Assembly: GCA_015143295.1 (NCBI GenBank)
Contig: CM026553.1
Span: 930,001-994,000 of the forward strand
DNA from: Tetracentron sinense
Taxonomy: Eukaryota; Streptophyta; Magnoliopsida; Trochodendrales; Trochodendraceae
Direction of reading: 5' to 3'
DNA length: 64,000 nucleotides
Of this stretch, positions 12,501 through 23,928 are shown one piece after another (within the stretch, counting starts at the first letter, position 1; each line of letters begins with the position of its first letter). Both the position numbers and the translations under genes were made by a program. The notes under the pieces are model-generated. The model made no database searches, was not told the origin of the DNA, and saw only the letters and a list, made by a program, of their open reading frames with translations.

Positions 12501-13953
12501 CCACTGCAGCTAAATACCCAGTACACCCCTTGTATAGAAGGTGACATGCTTTAATTGCTGATATTAGCTTGGGTGCTTGACCTCGGATAATCCCCTGTAT
12601 TTCGAACTCTAGGATGTCCGGAATTTGAAATATCACTTTCTTGGCATTACAATCTACCACTGCATGATAATTAGCCAACCAATCCATCCCTAAGATAACA
12701 TCATAATCCTTCATGTCTAACACGATCAGATCTACTAACATCCGTACATTATTGACAAGTATGGGACACCTATCATAGACTGTTTTTGTGCACAGAACTT
12801 TCCCTGATGGTGTAGATACAGACATCATGCTTTTGAGTGTATCAGGCTTGTAACTTATGTGTTTAGCAAAACGAGTAGAGACAAACGAATGTGTAGCACC
12901 AGTGTCAATCAAAGCATAAGCAGGTACTTGAAATACTAAAAGTTTACCTTCGATGACACCTTCGGTCTGCTGTGCCTCTTCCTGGGTAATTGCAAACACT
13001 CTTCCTTTTCCGCCTTCCAACGCTAGTGGTTGAGCCTTAGGGCAATCCTTCTTGAAGTGTCCAGGCTTTCCAAACTGGAAGCAAACCTTCGCTCTACAGT
13101 CCTTGGTCAAATGGCCCTGACCACATTTCTCGCACTTAAGCCCCAATCTTCCTGTAGACCCTTGGTTTTTCATGTCCTCGAACTTTCTTTTCCCAGTAAA
13201 CTGCCGGTTATTCTCCTTTATCCAAGGCTTCCCAACTGTCCCTTTGCCTTTGCCAGCATTAGACTGTGCCAGTTCTTCATGCACTCGCTCTACTCTGAGT
13301 GCTCTATCTAATATCTCTGAGAAGGAGGTAAATCGTTGAGCTGCCAATTTCCCTCTGATAGCCGGCTTCAATCCTTCTTCAAATTTCTCAACCCTCCACT
13401 GCTCATCCTCGACAAATCTCGCAGCGAACCTCGAGAGTTGATTAAACTTTTGTTCATACTCGCTAACCGACATGTTTCCTTGGGTCAGCTGAAGAAACTC
13501 CATCTCTTTCCTCTTTTTCATCGACGCTGAAAAATAGCGCTCATAAAACAATTCAGTAAATCTTGCCCAAGTCACGGGCCTCTGATGTGGTGGAACTGTC
13601 CTTTCCACTGTGGTCCACCAATGTTCCGCTTCTCCTTCAAGTAGAAAGATAGCGAACTCGGGCTTGTCATTTTCTGGCAAGGACATAGCCCTAAAAACTT
13701 TTTCCAGATTTCTGATCCAGTTCTCCGCCTTCAACGGATCAGTCGTGCCCGAAAAGGCTGACGGTCCAAGCCTTTTAAACTTTTCCAATCGGGTCACATT
13801 CCCATGCTCTGGCATGGTAGCAATGGGGATACGACTACCATTCCCATTTCCATTCATATTCTGGGCTTCTTGTTGCTGAATTAGGTTGGCTAGGGCTGTA
13901 ATAGCCTCGAATGCCCCAGCCAAGGTATTTTCGGGTGCTCGTCGAGGTGGCAT
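9565..13953 (-). pseudogene. Chromovirus gag-pol polyprotein with four in-frame stops
   Basis: One 1463-codon frame encodes the whole polyprotein. Gag lies at about residues 55-235. Zinc knuckles are at 274-286 (C-x2-C-x4-H-x4-C) and 291-304, the second with Phe in place of its second Cys. Protease has D-T-G-A at 350-353. Reverse transcriptase spans about 540-730 with F-I-D-D at 685-688; RNase H is at about 825-945 and ends 'VADALSR'. The integrase zinc-binding region and core follow, with 'SDRDPRFTS' and '[10 protein letters not shown]', then a GPF segment and a C-terminal chromodomain ('EEATWELEDV'). Stops lie at codons 646 (12016-12018), 965 (11059-11061), 1069 (10747-10749) and 1365 (9859-9861). 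All pieces stay in one frame with no indel. As it stands it cannot make Pol, though gag, protease and the first part of RT remain open. Confidence 0.93.
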
Positions 13954-14057
13954 GATTCACCTATAATTATAAAGTAACGAACTTTTAATAATAAAATGAA
14001 ACTGAAATGCACTGAGAATTCGATATCCAAAAAGAGACATTTCATTCACTTCATCTT

Positions 14058-14516
14058 TTATATATACAAAGCAACACTGTACAGTATATAGTACACCAGC
14101 GTATACAAAACATCATGTAGCTGTACACATACAAAAAGTGATCTAATGATAGAAAGATCGAGTAGGGCATCTATTATATTCCAAAACGCCAAAACAATAT
14201 AGATGCACCACGCTCCTCCACCGTGATCATATACTTCGTAAGTCTCAACCTCTATCGGTGAGACTGCTACACTACCCTCCTGCGGTGCCTGGTCCTCTGT
14301 CTCAGGTCTAGCCTCTCTCAACAACCAATCAATCTCGCTCTTTCTTAGGGATTCGCGCATTGCTTGTGCGGTCAATCCCTTACGGAGTGGTTTTACCGCC
14401 TTTAGGTGTATAGTGCGGTAACACGACCATCCGGCGTGACGTCTTCTTTGCATAGTCACCGTCCATTCAAACAGAGCTATCTCCCTCTTTGCGGGAATTC
14501 GGTGCGTCCTTGCCAT
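14058..14516 (-). CDS. Extra leader ORF between primer site and gag (152 aa)
   Basis: This 152-residue ORF lies in sense orientation between the primer binding site (14681-14692) and the gag start (13953). Its first two thirds are basic and charged ('RIPAKREIALFEW', 'HLKAVKPLRKG'). An acidic stretch follows, then a hydrophobic C-terminal third that runs into low-complexity sequence. Only the N-terminal part looks like real protein. I do not recognise a domain. It could be an accessory ORF of this retrotransposon lineage, a remnant of captured sequence, or a chance ORF. Its sense orientation and start about 165 bp after the primer site favour the first. Confidence 0.45.
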   Translation of the reverse strand: MARTHRIPAKREIALFEWTVTMQRRRHAGWSCYRTIHLKAVKPLRKGLTAQAMRESLRKSEIDWLLREARPETEDQAPQEGSVAVSPIEVETYEVYDHGGGAWCIYIVLAFWNIIDALLDLSIIRSLFVCVQLHDVLYTLVYYILYSVALYI

Positions 14517-14680
14517 TCCTGCACATGCACATATTCCAAATCAATGTCTGATTTCGAAACATGACATGTACAACAATCACTCAACTAGGAATATCGAATA
14601 AATCTCTAAGGGATCGCCTATCCAACGGTTCTTAGGTGTATTATGCTCAAGTATGATTTGTGTGATGGTTATTGCTATTG

Positions 14681-14692
14681 GTTCTGATACCA
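14681..14692 (-). other. Primer binding site of the chromovirus
   Basis: The minus-strand sequence TGGTATCAGAAC begins two bases after the end of the 5' LTR. It resembles the complement of the 3' end of plant initiator tRNA-Met (usually TGGTATCAGAGC) with a small mismatch at its end. It marks the start of minus-strand DNA synthesis and fixes the element's orientation. Confidence 0.85.
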
Positions 14693-14694
14693 AT

Positions 14695-17462
14695 TGTGAC
14701 GCCCCGAACCCGCGCCTAGGGAATCAAGTTCCGAGACGCGTTTCCGTTCGTCAAATCATGCAAGCGTAAGACTTTACCCGCGAAAATGCGGGAAATTTAA
14801 ACAATTATCAAATGCTTCCAAAAAGCAAATAACACCTGTCATCACAATAATCATCATACAAACCATATACCTGTATTATTTACATCAAGTTTGTTTTACA
14901 AAAGTAGGCGTCTCTATCACGCCAGGTACAATTTGTACAAGCTTCCAAAATATCCAGATAGACTTTTCACTTACTGGTCAGTAGCTCCAAGATCTGCTGA
15001 CACAAAAAGTCACTGAGCTATGAAGCCCAATAAAACCACAATCCTTCTAAACTATTTTCCACATAATAACACACATCAATAATGATATAATAAGCAGTTC
15101 AATTTGCATGTTACAGTAAAATAGAACAGTATATAATAAATTGTGACCCTAGGGTCACTTAGGGTTACGTCACCCTAACAGAGGTTCCCGACCTCACATT
15201 ACTTTCCAATTATGAGGTTCAGTTATGAATGTATTATATTACCAAATTATCGTTTCGATCATCAATCATGTTTCATTTCGAGTCCTAAGATTCTATTAAT
15301 TGGCCACAGCCCACAAATGTTTAGCTTAAAGTCTCTAAATCATAACCATAATACATTGAGTCATTTAGACTCACACACGCTGTTCCGGCTTTCACCCGAA
15401 CATGACAAAACCTTGGGTATACCAACCCAACTCACCTGGAATCCGACGATTTCATACCGAACTATGAGTCCACCAACTCAAACAAATACACCAACTCTGA
15501 GTATTACAACTCAGACCACTTCGTATCCGAAGCTTACACACACAACATGGGCATTCACTCAATAAGGACATATTTTTTTCATTCAATTGACTGGCCACAT
15601 CTACCGTGTATTCGCCGCCATCGCCCTGGGTATCAATTATGAAGGAACCCCGACCAACCTACCTACCGTCATCTTCTGGCTAGTCTATGGAGATACCAAT
15701 GCCGACATCTCTCGACGTTCCACCAAGAAGGGACCCCGATAGACACGGTGCCGACATCTTCTAACCCACCCAGAGAGGAACCCCGGACTGTACACTATCT
15801 GATGTTTAGCCACTTTAAACTCCCTAGGACTCCGACATCTCCTGACTACCAGTCACGGAGGAACCACGAGCCATGCAGGACACTGCCACTCCTGACCTAG
15901 TCCAAGAGGCACCACGTACGACCTAGACAAACAGACCGACATCTCCCGACTATCAGTCATGGAGGAACCCCGGGCCATGCTGGACACCGTCTCTCCTGAC
16001 CTAGCCAAAGAGGAACCACAGACTATACTTAACCCTGGTTAGATTTTCTAACCACAGGTTAACCCCAGTTAACCCAAGCCTCGCTTGATTAACTGAAATA
16101 CTTGGGCTTTGCGCCCATGAACTAACTCCAGTAACACACCTTCCCATTAGGGAGTGTTTTCAAGCTAATGGATGCCTCCATAGCCTTACAAGACATGCAA
16201 AACAACTTTTCGTCACCCTAGAGTGGCGATACAATTTACCCGGGACCCGATCTGGGCTCTCCGAGAGACCACATACAATCGCAACATCACATAGGGGTCT
16301 CCGCCTCTTTTTCATTCACGTCAAAAGACATGCATATACATCACATGAAATAATATAGCAAAATAAGCGGAAAAAGAGAAGAAAAGAGAGGGGTTTTACT
16401 GTTTCACGCGTTTCGAGGCCTCGTAGGCAAAAACGGATGTCACCAACGCGTTCCCAACGACGATCAACCCCGGGATAGAGCGCATGCAACTTTCTCTCTC
16501 CACTTTCTCTTTCTACCTTTTTCTCTCCCTCTACACGCAAAACGAGACGCCGGAGAGAAAATCGGACGCCGCCAACGTGTCGGGGACGTCGAAAAACCTC
16601 AAGGACCCACTTCTCTCTTCTTTCTCTCTCTTCTTTCTCTCTCCTCTTTCTCTCTCTTCCTTTCTCTCTCCTCACTTTCTCTCTCTAAAATCTGTTGTGG
16701 CAGAAATCTCCCACTGTTGCAAAACCATGAGATTAAAAGGGGCTGCCCCCTATTTATAATGCAAGGGTCATGTGCCATGCACATGACCACCATTAATGGT
16801 CCCCGTTGGCCAAGTCAACGGGTTGACCATTTGACTATTATTCCGTATTTTCTCGCATATACGGCCTCCGTAATCCTACTTAATAACATCCGATTTTGAC
16901 GAAACTTTAGGTGACCGAACTTGGAGCAGTCCGACACCTACTGTAAAAATTTCGGGGAAAAATACTGAGTTCTGACAGCTACACTTTAGTCCGGAAGAAA
17001 ATTACAAAACCCACTAATTTCCTTATTTCGAATACAAAATAGGCTGCCATTTCTTCGTTTGAGATAACTAACTGCCGAGACAACAGACATTAGTCCCCAC
17101 GGCCGACTGACACGCATTAGTGCCAACCGCACGGATTTCTATTAGGATCTCTAACAAATATTGGGTCCCACTTAATTTCTGGAAGTATGAAAAATTCCCG
17201 TTTTTCTCAATTTTATCACACATAATGGCCCCGCGGTCCCGTGAAATGGTACATGACGGAACCGATACGGTAGGGGTGTGTCCCGGCAGTCGACCGGCAC
17301 ACTGTGTGTGAATTTCGCTAAACGATACTGAGATTTCCTCGGTGCACTTCAATCCCGAGCAAAGTTCTCTTTTTATTAATTTAACAAATAATTAACTAAT
17401 TAACCTTCATTAAGGACCCATAAACACATAATTTTATTATATTAAAATTCCGGGTCGTTACA
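14695..17462 (-). repeat. 5' LTR of the gypsy chromovirus
   Basis: This is the second copy of the 2.75-kb LTR, with the same ends and hairpin modules (about 15720-16050) as 6767-9517. The two align end to end with scattered single-base differences and a few short indels, for example in the CT-rich tract at 16600-16690. Transcription of the element should start in this copy on the minus strand. I did not identify its TATA box with confidence. Confidence 0.93.
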
Positions 17463-18560
17463 CAAGGTTACCTCCAACCATGGTGCAATAACCGGAAATA
17501 ACGGGTCTATCAGAAACCGAGCCAGCCTAATCTGCGTCAGTGTAGGCTTTAACCCTTAAGTTTCTATTACAGGTATATAACAAACCCTTCCCAGGAGATG
17601 ACTTAAGTAGTGGAGGATTCGATTCACTACCTCCAGGTGGCCAGTAGTTGATGAATGCATGAATTGGCTGACTACACTGACAATATAAGCAATGTCAGGC
17701 CTGGTAGGAGACAGATAAATAAGTTTGCCAATAAGTCTTTAGTACCTTCCAGCATCTGGCAGATGTTCCCCACTAGCTTTACTGAGTTTATGATTAGGGT
17801 CTATAGGTGTATTAGATGGTTTACAACCCATCATGCCTGTTTCCTCTAGTAGGTCAAGTACATACTTGTGTTGAGAGACAAATATGTCATTTTTAGATCC
17901 GGCAACTTCAATTCCAAGGAAATACTTTAGAAGACCCAGATCTTTAATCTCAAATTCCTTTGTTAACTTACCCTTCAGAGATTCTATCTCCTCCAAATAA
18001 TCACTTGTTACAACAATGTCATTCACCTAAACAATCAAGATAATCACTTTCTGGCATGATCGCTTGAGAAACAATGTGTGGTTTGCTTGACTTTGTTTGT
18101 AACTATTCTTCACCATAACATTGCAAAAACACTCAAACAATGCTCTGGGGGACTACTTCAGTCCATACAAAATCTTCTTTAGCTTACACACCTTCCTTTC
18201 ACCTGACGGGCATTTGAACCCAGGATGAGGTATCATCTCTTCCTCTAAATCACCATGAAGAAATGCATTCTTCACATTAAGCTGAAACAAGGGTCAATTC
18301 TGATTGTCTGCAAGAGAGGAGGATCTCACTAAGTTCATTTTGCAACTGGAGCAAATGTCTCCTGATTGCCTATGTCGTACGTCTGAGGATACCCCTTTGC
18401 AACCAAGCGAGCTTTGTATCTCTCAACTATGCCATCCGAGCGGTATTTTACTGTAAACACCCACCTACATCCAACCGGCTCCTTCCCTCTTGGTAGGTAG
18501 ACCATATCTAAGCACACATCTCTTCTTTCATACATCTATTCTTTCATAGCTTGTTTCTAT
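17463..18560 (-). pseudogene. Copia element C reverse transcriptase and RNase H start
   Basis: Read on the minus strand, 18335-18535 is the start of copia reverse transcriptase ('GCRWVFTVKYRSDG', 'KARLVAKGYPQT'). The block at 17739-18026 is its second half ('EFEIKDLGLLKYFLGIEVA', 'NTPIDPNHKL'), and its D-D active-site region is disrupted near 18026. RNase H begins toward 17463 and continues at 6766 after the gypsy insertion. Several stops and frameshifts separate the blocks. The two halves flank the CAAGG duplication, which confirms that the coding region was intact there before the gypsy insertion. Confidence 0.87.
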
Positions 18561-19500
18561 TCTGGTTGAGACAGTGCATTTGCTAAACTGCAAGAGATAG
18601 ACACAGAAGACAAAGCCAAAACAAACGAGCGATACGGATAAGACAAGACATGGTAAGGTACAACATTAGAGATAAAATGTTGAGTACATGCTCTAGTACT
18701 TTTTCTAAATGCAATAGGAATTTCAGACTCAACAATGTCAGGACTAGAATGAACAATAATGTTACCTGGATCAGAATAGGTCACTTGATGGGGCTTATGA
18801 GGTTCTTTCTGCCTTCTCTTGTATCCTTGCAATTCTTTGACCACAGGTTCACACTCCCCCTGTCAACAATCATTGTTAGAGAAGAAAATAGGAATGAGAA
18901 GAGAAGAAGATATCTCTTCATTAATGCTCTCCCCTTGAAGAGATGTCTCATTAGCAGAAAAAAATGGAGTTGACTAAAAAAAGGTGACATCCATAGATAT
19001 GAAGGACCGACGAGAAGGATGATAACATTTATATCCCTTCTGATGAGGAACATACCCAAGAAAGATACATTGAAGAGTCTTAGGATCAAGCTTTATGCGA
19101 GCAGAAAGAGCAATATGCATAAAACAAATACATCCAAAATTCCGTGGGGCCACTGGAAACAAAGGAATGGAAGGGGATAACAGGGAAACAAAAGATTGGA
19201 ACTCCAAAATCCGGGAAGACATCAGATTGATTAAGAAATCAACAGTCAAAACGACGTCAGACCAGAAAAATTTAGGCACATTTATAGCAAGCATAAGCGA
19301 GCGAGTGACTTCCAATAAATGTCTTTTTTTCGCTCAACCACACCATTTTGTTGAGGTGTGCCAGCACAAGAAGTCTAATGAACGATACAATGAGAATAAA
19401 AAATGTAGCCAAACTAGTAGACATATCCCCCCCCCCCCCCCCCATTATCTGAACGAAGGACTTTAATTGAGGCGTTAAACTGAGTGACAATCATTCTATG
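18557..19500 (-). pseudogene. Copia element C integrase and linker
   Basis: The frame at 18974-19315 reads as the C-terminal half of copia integrase, with 'VPKFFWSDVVLTVDFLIN' and 'KTLQCIFLGYVPHQKGYKC'. The frame at 18557-18844 is the linker before reverse transcriptase, including a charged segment and 'IPIAFRKSTRACTQ'. A 17-base run of C (plus positions 19427-19443) lies inside the integrase region and breaks the reading. Frame shifts separate the blocks, so no integrase could be made. Confidence 0.82.
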
Positions 19501-20800
19501 AAAAGAAGGAAAAACAGTGCCAACTTCACTCTTAGATTTCAACATATACACCATGTACTACAAGAAAAATCATCTACAAAAGTAACAAAATACTTGAAAC
19601 CACACGATGAAGTAACAAGGGATGGTCCTCACACATCAAAATGCACGAAAGAAAATGGTGAATTGCATTTATTACCATTATAAGGATATGAAGTTTGACA
19701 ATGTTTTGCAAATTCGCAAATCACATTGTAAAGAAGAAAGCACTAGAAATAGTTAAATGCGGAAACAAATGCCTAAGAAGGGAAATGGTGAGGTGGCCGA
19801 GACGTCTGTGCCATCGGTATAATTCCATACTACTAATACTTCAAACACCATAGGGTATCTATTGGACTGATGAAGCAATGCGAGACAAAGGGTCGAGCGG
19901 ATACAGTCCTAGCTCCTCATGGCCCATACCAATCGTCATCTTCGTTTCTAAGTCCTGAAACACACAATGAGAAAGAAAGAAAGTGACGCTCGAATTCAAT
20001 GATTTGTTAATATGACTAACAGATAAAAGATTCAAGGTAAACTTAAGAACATGAAGAACAGAGGAAAGGGACATAGATGGTGTAACATCAACACTCCCCT
20101 TACCTGCAATGGATGATAAAGTACCATCCACAATTTTAAATGTGTCTACCAGAATCAATGAAGTAAGATGAAAAAAAGGAAGACTTCATAGTCCATATTC
20201 AGCCCTGCAAGTAGCTCAAACACCCGATTCTGTTCAACCAATTTTATATAAGCAGCCGCATCCTCAGGGCACTTAGCCTGGAAGGTCTGATAGTGAACTA
20301 GATCTTCCTAGAGACGGCGAAAAGTAGAGTAGTAGGTGGGAATAGACATATCCCCCTGCTTGATTTGTGAGATACTTTGATGCAACTCATAAACACGGGA
20401 TGCACCCCTTATCTCAGAATAGGTCTGTGTCACGGCATCCCATATAGCTTTTGCGGAAGGAACAGGTAGGCACTACTGATGTCGGGCTGCATAGAGTGGA
20501 AAAGTCATGACATTACAACTGCATTCTCAGCCTTCCACTTGGCATAGGCTGGATCTGTAGACTTGAGAGTGGAGATAATCCCTTTTAAGTATCTCATCTT
20601 TCCATCTTTCCCTTGCCTTTAACAAACAATATCGTAGATTGAGACCAAGCAAGAAAATTTATCCCATTTAATTTCATTGTAGTAATCTGGAGGTTTGATG
20701 CATCACTAGCACTAACCTCAATACTTCCTCCACTCTGTATAGGGACCCTAGAGGACTGGCTAACTTCAGATTCATCCATCATGAATGTCACAAGGCTTTT
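19500..20800 (-). pseudogene. Copia element C gag, protease and GAG-pre-integrase
   Basis: The minus-strand frame at 20594-20791 is the start of gag, with a typical copia N-terminus ('KLNGINFLAWSQS'). The frame at 19859-20158 covers the end of the protease and the GAG-pre-integrase region, with 'IVDGTLSSIAGKGSVDV' and 'VLHVLKFTLNLLSVSHINKS'. Between them the gag coding is broken into several frames. The gag start codon lies near 20779. The untranslated leader and primer site follow upstream (20800-21449). Confidence 0.82.
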
Positions 20801-21433
20801 TTACACAAATCAACCCGAAGAGAGTACTATTCTTCAAAAAACAGCAACAAGTTAGGGTTCCACAACCCAAAAAACACCCATAAGTACCTCCATAATAGGT
20901 AGAATAGTCAAAAACACTAAAAATAGCAACCCGACAACAACCTAATAATGTTCGGGATAATAGAAATCCATGAAATAGCCCCCACCAGCCATTAACCAAT
21001 TTTCAAGTAACAAAAAAGGGCCCCAACAGTAAAAAAAAAAAAAAACCAACAATTATGGGGATGAAAAACCTTCGTCGAGCATTCACTACTTCTTCGATCT
21101 TCACGAAACTTGTTTTAATCTGTCAATATTTATCGTATGGATAAAACACAATAGGTTTGAGTCCTCAAAAAACTCCAAAATCAATCGCACAATCAAAAGA
21201 ACAGATCTGATTTTTTTCTACTTTTTGACGAAAACTTAGAAAAAGTGCATCTTCGTATCTCAGAAAATTCTCAAAATATAACAACAATTCTCAGAAAATT
21301 ACGATCTATCACATGGAACGATAAAAAAATTTGGCGCAAAAAATTCTGACAGTCCGTACCGTACGGTTAACGTTAGCATGGCGTCATGCTCACGTCAGCA
21401 CTCCTCTGAATTCGTCCCTTGGGTCTTCCCTTT

Positions 21434-21446
21434 GGCTCTGATACCA
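21434..21446 (-). other. Primer binding site of copia element C
   Basis: The minus-strand sequence TGGTATCAGAGCC is a perfect match to the usual initiator tRNA-Met priming site of plant copia elements. It begins three bases after the CA end of the 5' LTR (21450). Confidence 0.88.
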
Positions 21447-21449
21447 AGT

Positions 21450-21702
21450 TGGTTTAGTTTTTGTTGTAATTAGGGTTTGAGAGTTTAGTTGAGAGAGAGA
21501 AGAAGAAGGAGAAGGAGAAGGAGATTAGGTTTAGGAAAAATTAGTCTGATTAATGATCTCTCTTACACACTTTATTATTTATATTCCACTAATGATCTAT
21601 TAGTATATAAGAGCTACTAATAGTAGACCTACAATACAATATATAAGAGATAACATAAAGACAATGTCCATATGAAAAAAGCCCATAAAGCCTTATTCAA
21701 CA
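21450..21702 (-). repeat. 5' LTR of copia element C
   Basis: This is the second copy of the copia C LTR (TGGTTTAG...TTCAACA on the plus strand). Compared with 6127-6380 it shows many substitutions and small indels, so this element is clearly older than the gypsy element nested within it. Confidence 0.88.
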
Positions 21703-22710
21703 CATTATATGGCTCCTCCGCTAGGATTTCACCTTGATAGGGGGGACGATAGGTGTTGTAGATTGAAGAAGGCTTTTTATGAACTGAAAAAGTCTCTTAG
21801 GGCGTGGTTTGAGAGAGAGTGTGAATCAGTGAAGTTAGGATATGCTCAAACCCAAGCAGACCGCAAACTATAATTTATTTGTCAAGCATGTCAAAAGCTG
21901 CACTACAGTTCTTATCATATATGTAGATGATATTGTTATAACAGGCAGTTTAGTGAAGTTAGGTGGTTAAAATGAAACTTAGCCGATGAGTTTGAGATTA
22001 AGGATTTGGGACTTCTAAAGTACTTCTTGAGAATTGAAGTAGCTAGATCTTCGTGAGGGTGTTTTCATTTTTCAAAGGAAGTATGTTTTGGATTTATGAC
22101 ACGAGACAAGAAAGCTTTGGGTTAGACTGGAAAATACGCCATTGAGTAAAATCATAAGATAGATGAACATAGTGGTGGACCTTTAAATGATGTGGGAGTT
22201 CTTAGCAGATCATTGGGAGGTTGAAATTGATTTACCTCTCTTATGAGGCTAGATATTGCATATACAGTCAGCATAATAAGCCAATTCATAAATTCTCCCG
22301 AGACTTCAGGTCTAGAAGCAACATATAGAATTTTGACTAATCTTATATCCTCACCTGACAGGGGTCTTTTGTTTAGAAGAAATGGGCATGTGAGAGTGGA
22401 AGCATACACTGTTGGCTGTTGCAGACTAAGCAGGCTGTAGCGATGATCAAAGATCTACATTGGGTACTACTACTGTATGTTTGTTAGAGGCAACTTTGTG
22501 ACATGGAGAAGTATGAAACAATGAGTTGTTGCTCGTTGGAGTGCAGAAGCAGAATTTAGATCTATGGCACTCATTGTATGTGAACTGCTATGCCTGAAAA
22601 TTCTTGTTCGGGAGCTTTGTTTTCCTATTGTTTGAGTAATGACCTAATATTATGATAACAATGTTGCAATTATCATTGCTCATAATACAGTCCAGCATAC
22701 GACTTAAAAA
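21703..22710 (+). pseudogene. Ty1/copia relic B, right part (RT end and RNase H)
   Basis: The plus-strand copia reading broken at 6126 resumes here. 21705-22060 is the second half of reverse transcriptase, with 'CCRLKKAFYELKKSLRAWFE' and 'DEFEIKDLGLLKYFL' in broken frames. RNase H follows to about 22700, with 'RLDIAYTVSIISQFI' and 'KYETMSCCSLECRSR' in different frames. The reading ends without a recognisable 3' LTR, so the element's right end appears truncated at about 22710. Confidence 0.78.
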
Positions 22711-23108
22711 TTTCCTTTGCTCCTCTTTAGGCCTTGGCCCTTTAGGGTAGGGCTTGGGCCTAGCTAGTTCAGGCTCTCCGATAGTTAGGTCCTCACTTTT
22801 TATAAGTGAGGGCTGGGTTGGTAAGATCTAGGACCTCTGACCTTTGATAGCCCTATGCATGTGTGGATCAAATTGAGATCTGGAGGTTTGAGGTGTTAAT
22901 TAGAAAAAAAGTATGCCGCCTCCTCTCCTGTCCCTTTGTAAATTAGGGCAATATTTGAGCGTACAATAAATATTGAAATTTTTTACCAAGTGAAGGTCTC
23001 CTTAAAATTATTTAGCAAGGATCATTCCGCAGTGTTTGAAAATCGTGATTTTCAAACTTAAAGTGGGCGTTGGCCTATTGGGCAAAAACAAAATTCACCC
23101 TTCGATTA

Positions 23109-23141
<33 letters not shown>

Positions 23142-23532
23142 TGATACACATGGGCTGGACATACTTCGCCCTATCCTATTGTAATTGTACATTATTTTGC
23201 CTGGTTTGATATCTTGCAACTGACGGACACCAACTCACATGTCCATGTCTGATTTACAATGCATACAAGATTACAGTGTCTAAATTTCAGAGAAATTCCC
23301 TGTTTTTCCAGAAAATTTCTTGAGAACTACAAGTTTCAAATTGGATTTCATCTCCCCATCAGAAAATAATCCTTGCTGTTCCTATGCTATACAAACTGTA
23401 GTTCTTTTTCTTTTATTTTGTTCGGTGTTAAAACTGTAGTACATCTCTAAAATGGAAAATTATTCCACCACTCTATACTCGAAATTTTCCCCTTGCATGC
23501 AGCTTCCACTCCGAATTACCTGATCTGCTCCT
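22711..23532. other. Non-coding stretch with short palindrome and TA repeat
   Basis: I see no coding here. A GGCCTTGG-rich block at 22725-22780 precedes a short perfect inverted repeat, CCTCACTTtttataAAGTGAGG-like, at about 22789-22810. A TA dinucleotide run lies at 23110-23139. The rest is AT-rich and may be intron or upstream sequence of the gene whose exon starts at 24584. Confidence 0.5.
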
Positions 23533-23928
23533 CTCCGATTATCTTTTCATTGCAAAAGTGTCTTATATATTGAAATGCATTGGCAAAGCACAGAGCCGAT
23601 TAAATTTTGACAAAACCTTTCTCTCCCATTTATTTAGCAGAAATACAATGTAAAGCTGCAATTGATTTTTTTCCCTCAACCCGAAGATACAAGTAAGAAA
23701 TGATTGCTTTTCTTATGACCACTTGCAACAGCGTTCGTCATGAAATCCCCTAAGGCCCTAACTATGAACTTTGGGTCGAGGGAAAAAAATCAATTGCAGC
23801 TCTATGTTGTATTTGTGCTAAATAAATGGGAAAGAGAAAGGTTTTGTCAAAATTTAATCTGCTCTGTGCTTTGCCAATGCATTTCAATCATATATAATGT
23901 ACTTTTACAATGAAAAGATAATCAGATA
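23533..23928. repeat. Long inverted repeat (about 150-bp arms, 90-bp loop)
   Basis: The left arm 23533-23682 and right arm 23773-23928 are inverted copies over their whole length, with a few substitutions and one small indel. Paired blocks include AAATGCATTGGCAAAGCACA with TGTGCTTTGCCAATGCATTT, and GCAATTGATTTTTTT with its complement. The loop is about 90 bases and shows no pairing. It lies upstream of the exon at 24584. It may be a foldback transposon or a hairpin-forming small-RNA locus; the sequence alone cannot decide. Confidence 0.9.

Larger units (their letters stand above)
6767..17462 (-). mobile_element. Ty3/gypsy chromovirus (Tekay/Del-like), complete structure
   Basis: This is a 10,696-bp LTR retrotransposon bounded by the 5-bp duplication CAAGG (6762-6766 and 17463-17467). 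Two LTRs of 2751 and 2768 bp are nearly identical, implying a recent insertion. The coding strand is minus: 5' LTR 14695-17462, primer site 14681-14692, a leader with an extra ORF, gag-pol 13953-9565 ending in a chromodomain, polypurine tract, then 3' LTR 6767-9517. Long LTRs plus a gag-pro-RT-RNaseH-IN-chromodomain order fit the Tekay/Del clade. That clade name is inferred from domain order and sequence flavour and would need a tree. The element is inserted in the RNase H of copia element C. Confidence 0.95.
6127..21702 (-). mobile_element. Minus-strand Ty1/copia element C (split by a gypsy element)
   Basis: This LTR retrotransposon has 254- and 253-bp LTRs (6127-6380 and 21450-21702) with TG..CA ends. 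A tRNA-Met type primer site lies at 21434-21446 and a polypurine tract at 6381-6392. Its order on the minus strand is gag, protease, integrase, reverse transcriptase, RNase H, which is the copia order. About 10.7 kb of its span is a later gypsy insertion (6767-17462), so its own length is near 4.9 kb. It lies inside the reverse transcriptase of copia relic B. I found no clean 5-bp target duplication, so one edge may be rearranged. Confidence 0.88.

Noticed and set aside
6122-21707. 5-bp target duplication for copia element C
   Set aside because: The bases next to the two LTRs (TAAGT and CATTA) do not match. A TATAT overlap can be aligned only by assuming extra bases at both ends.
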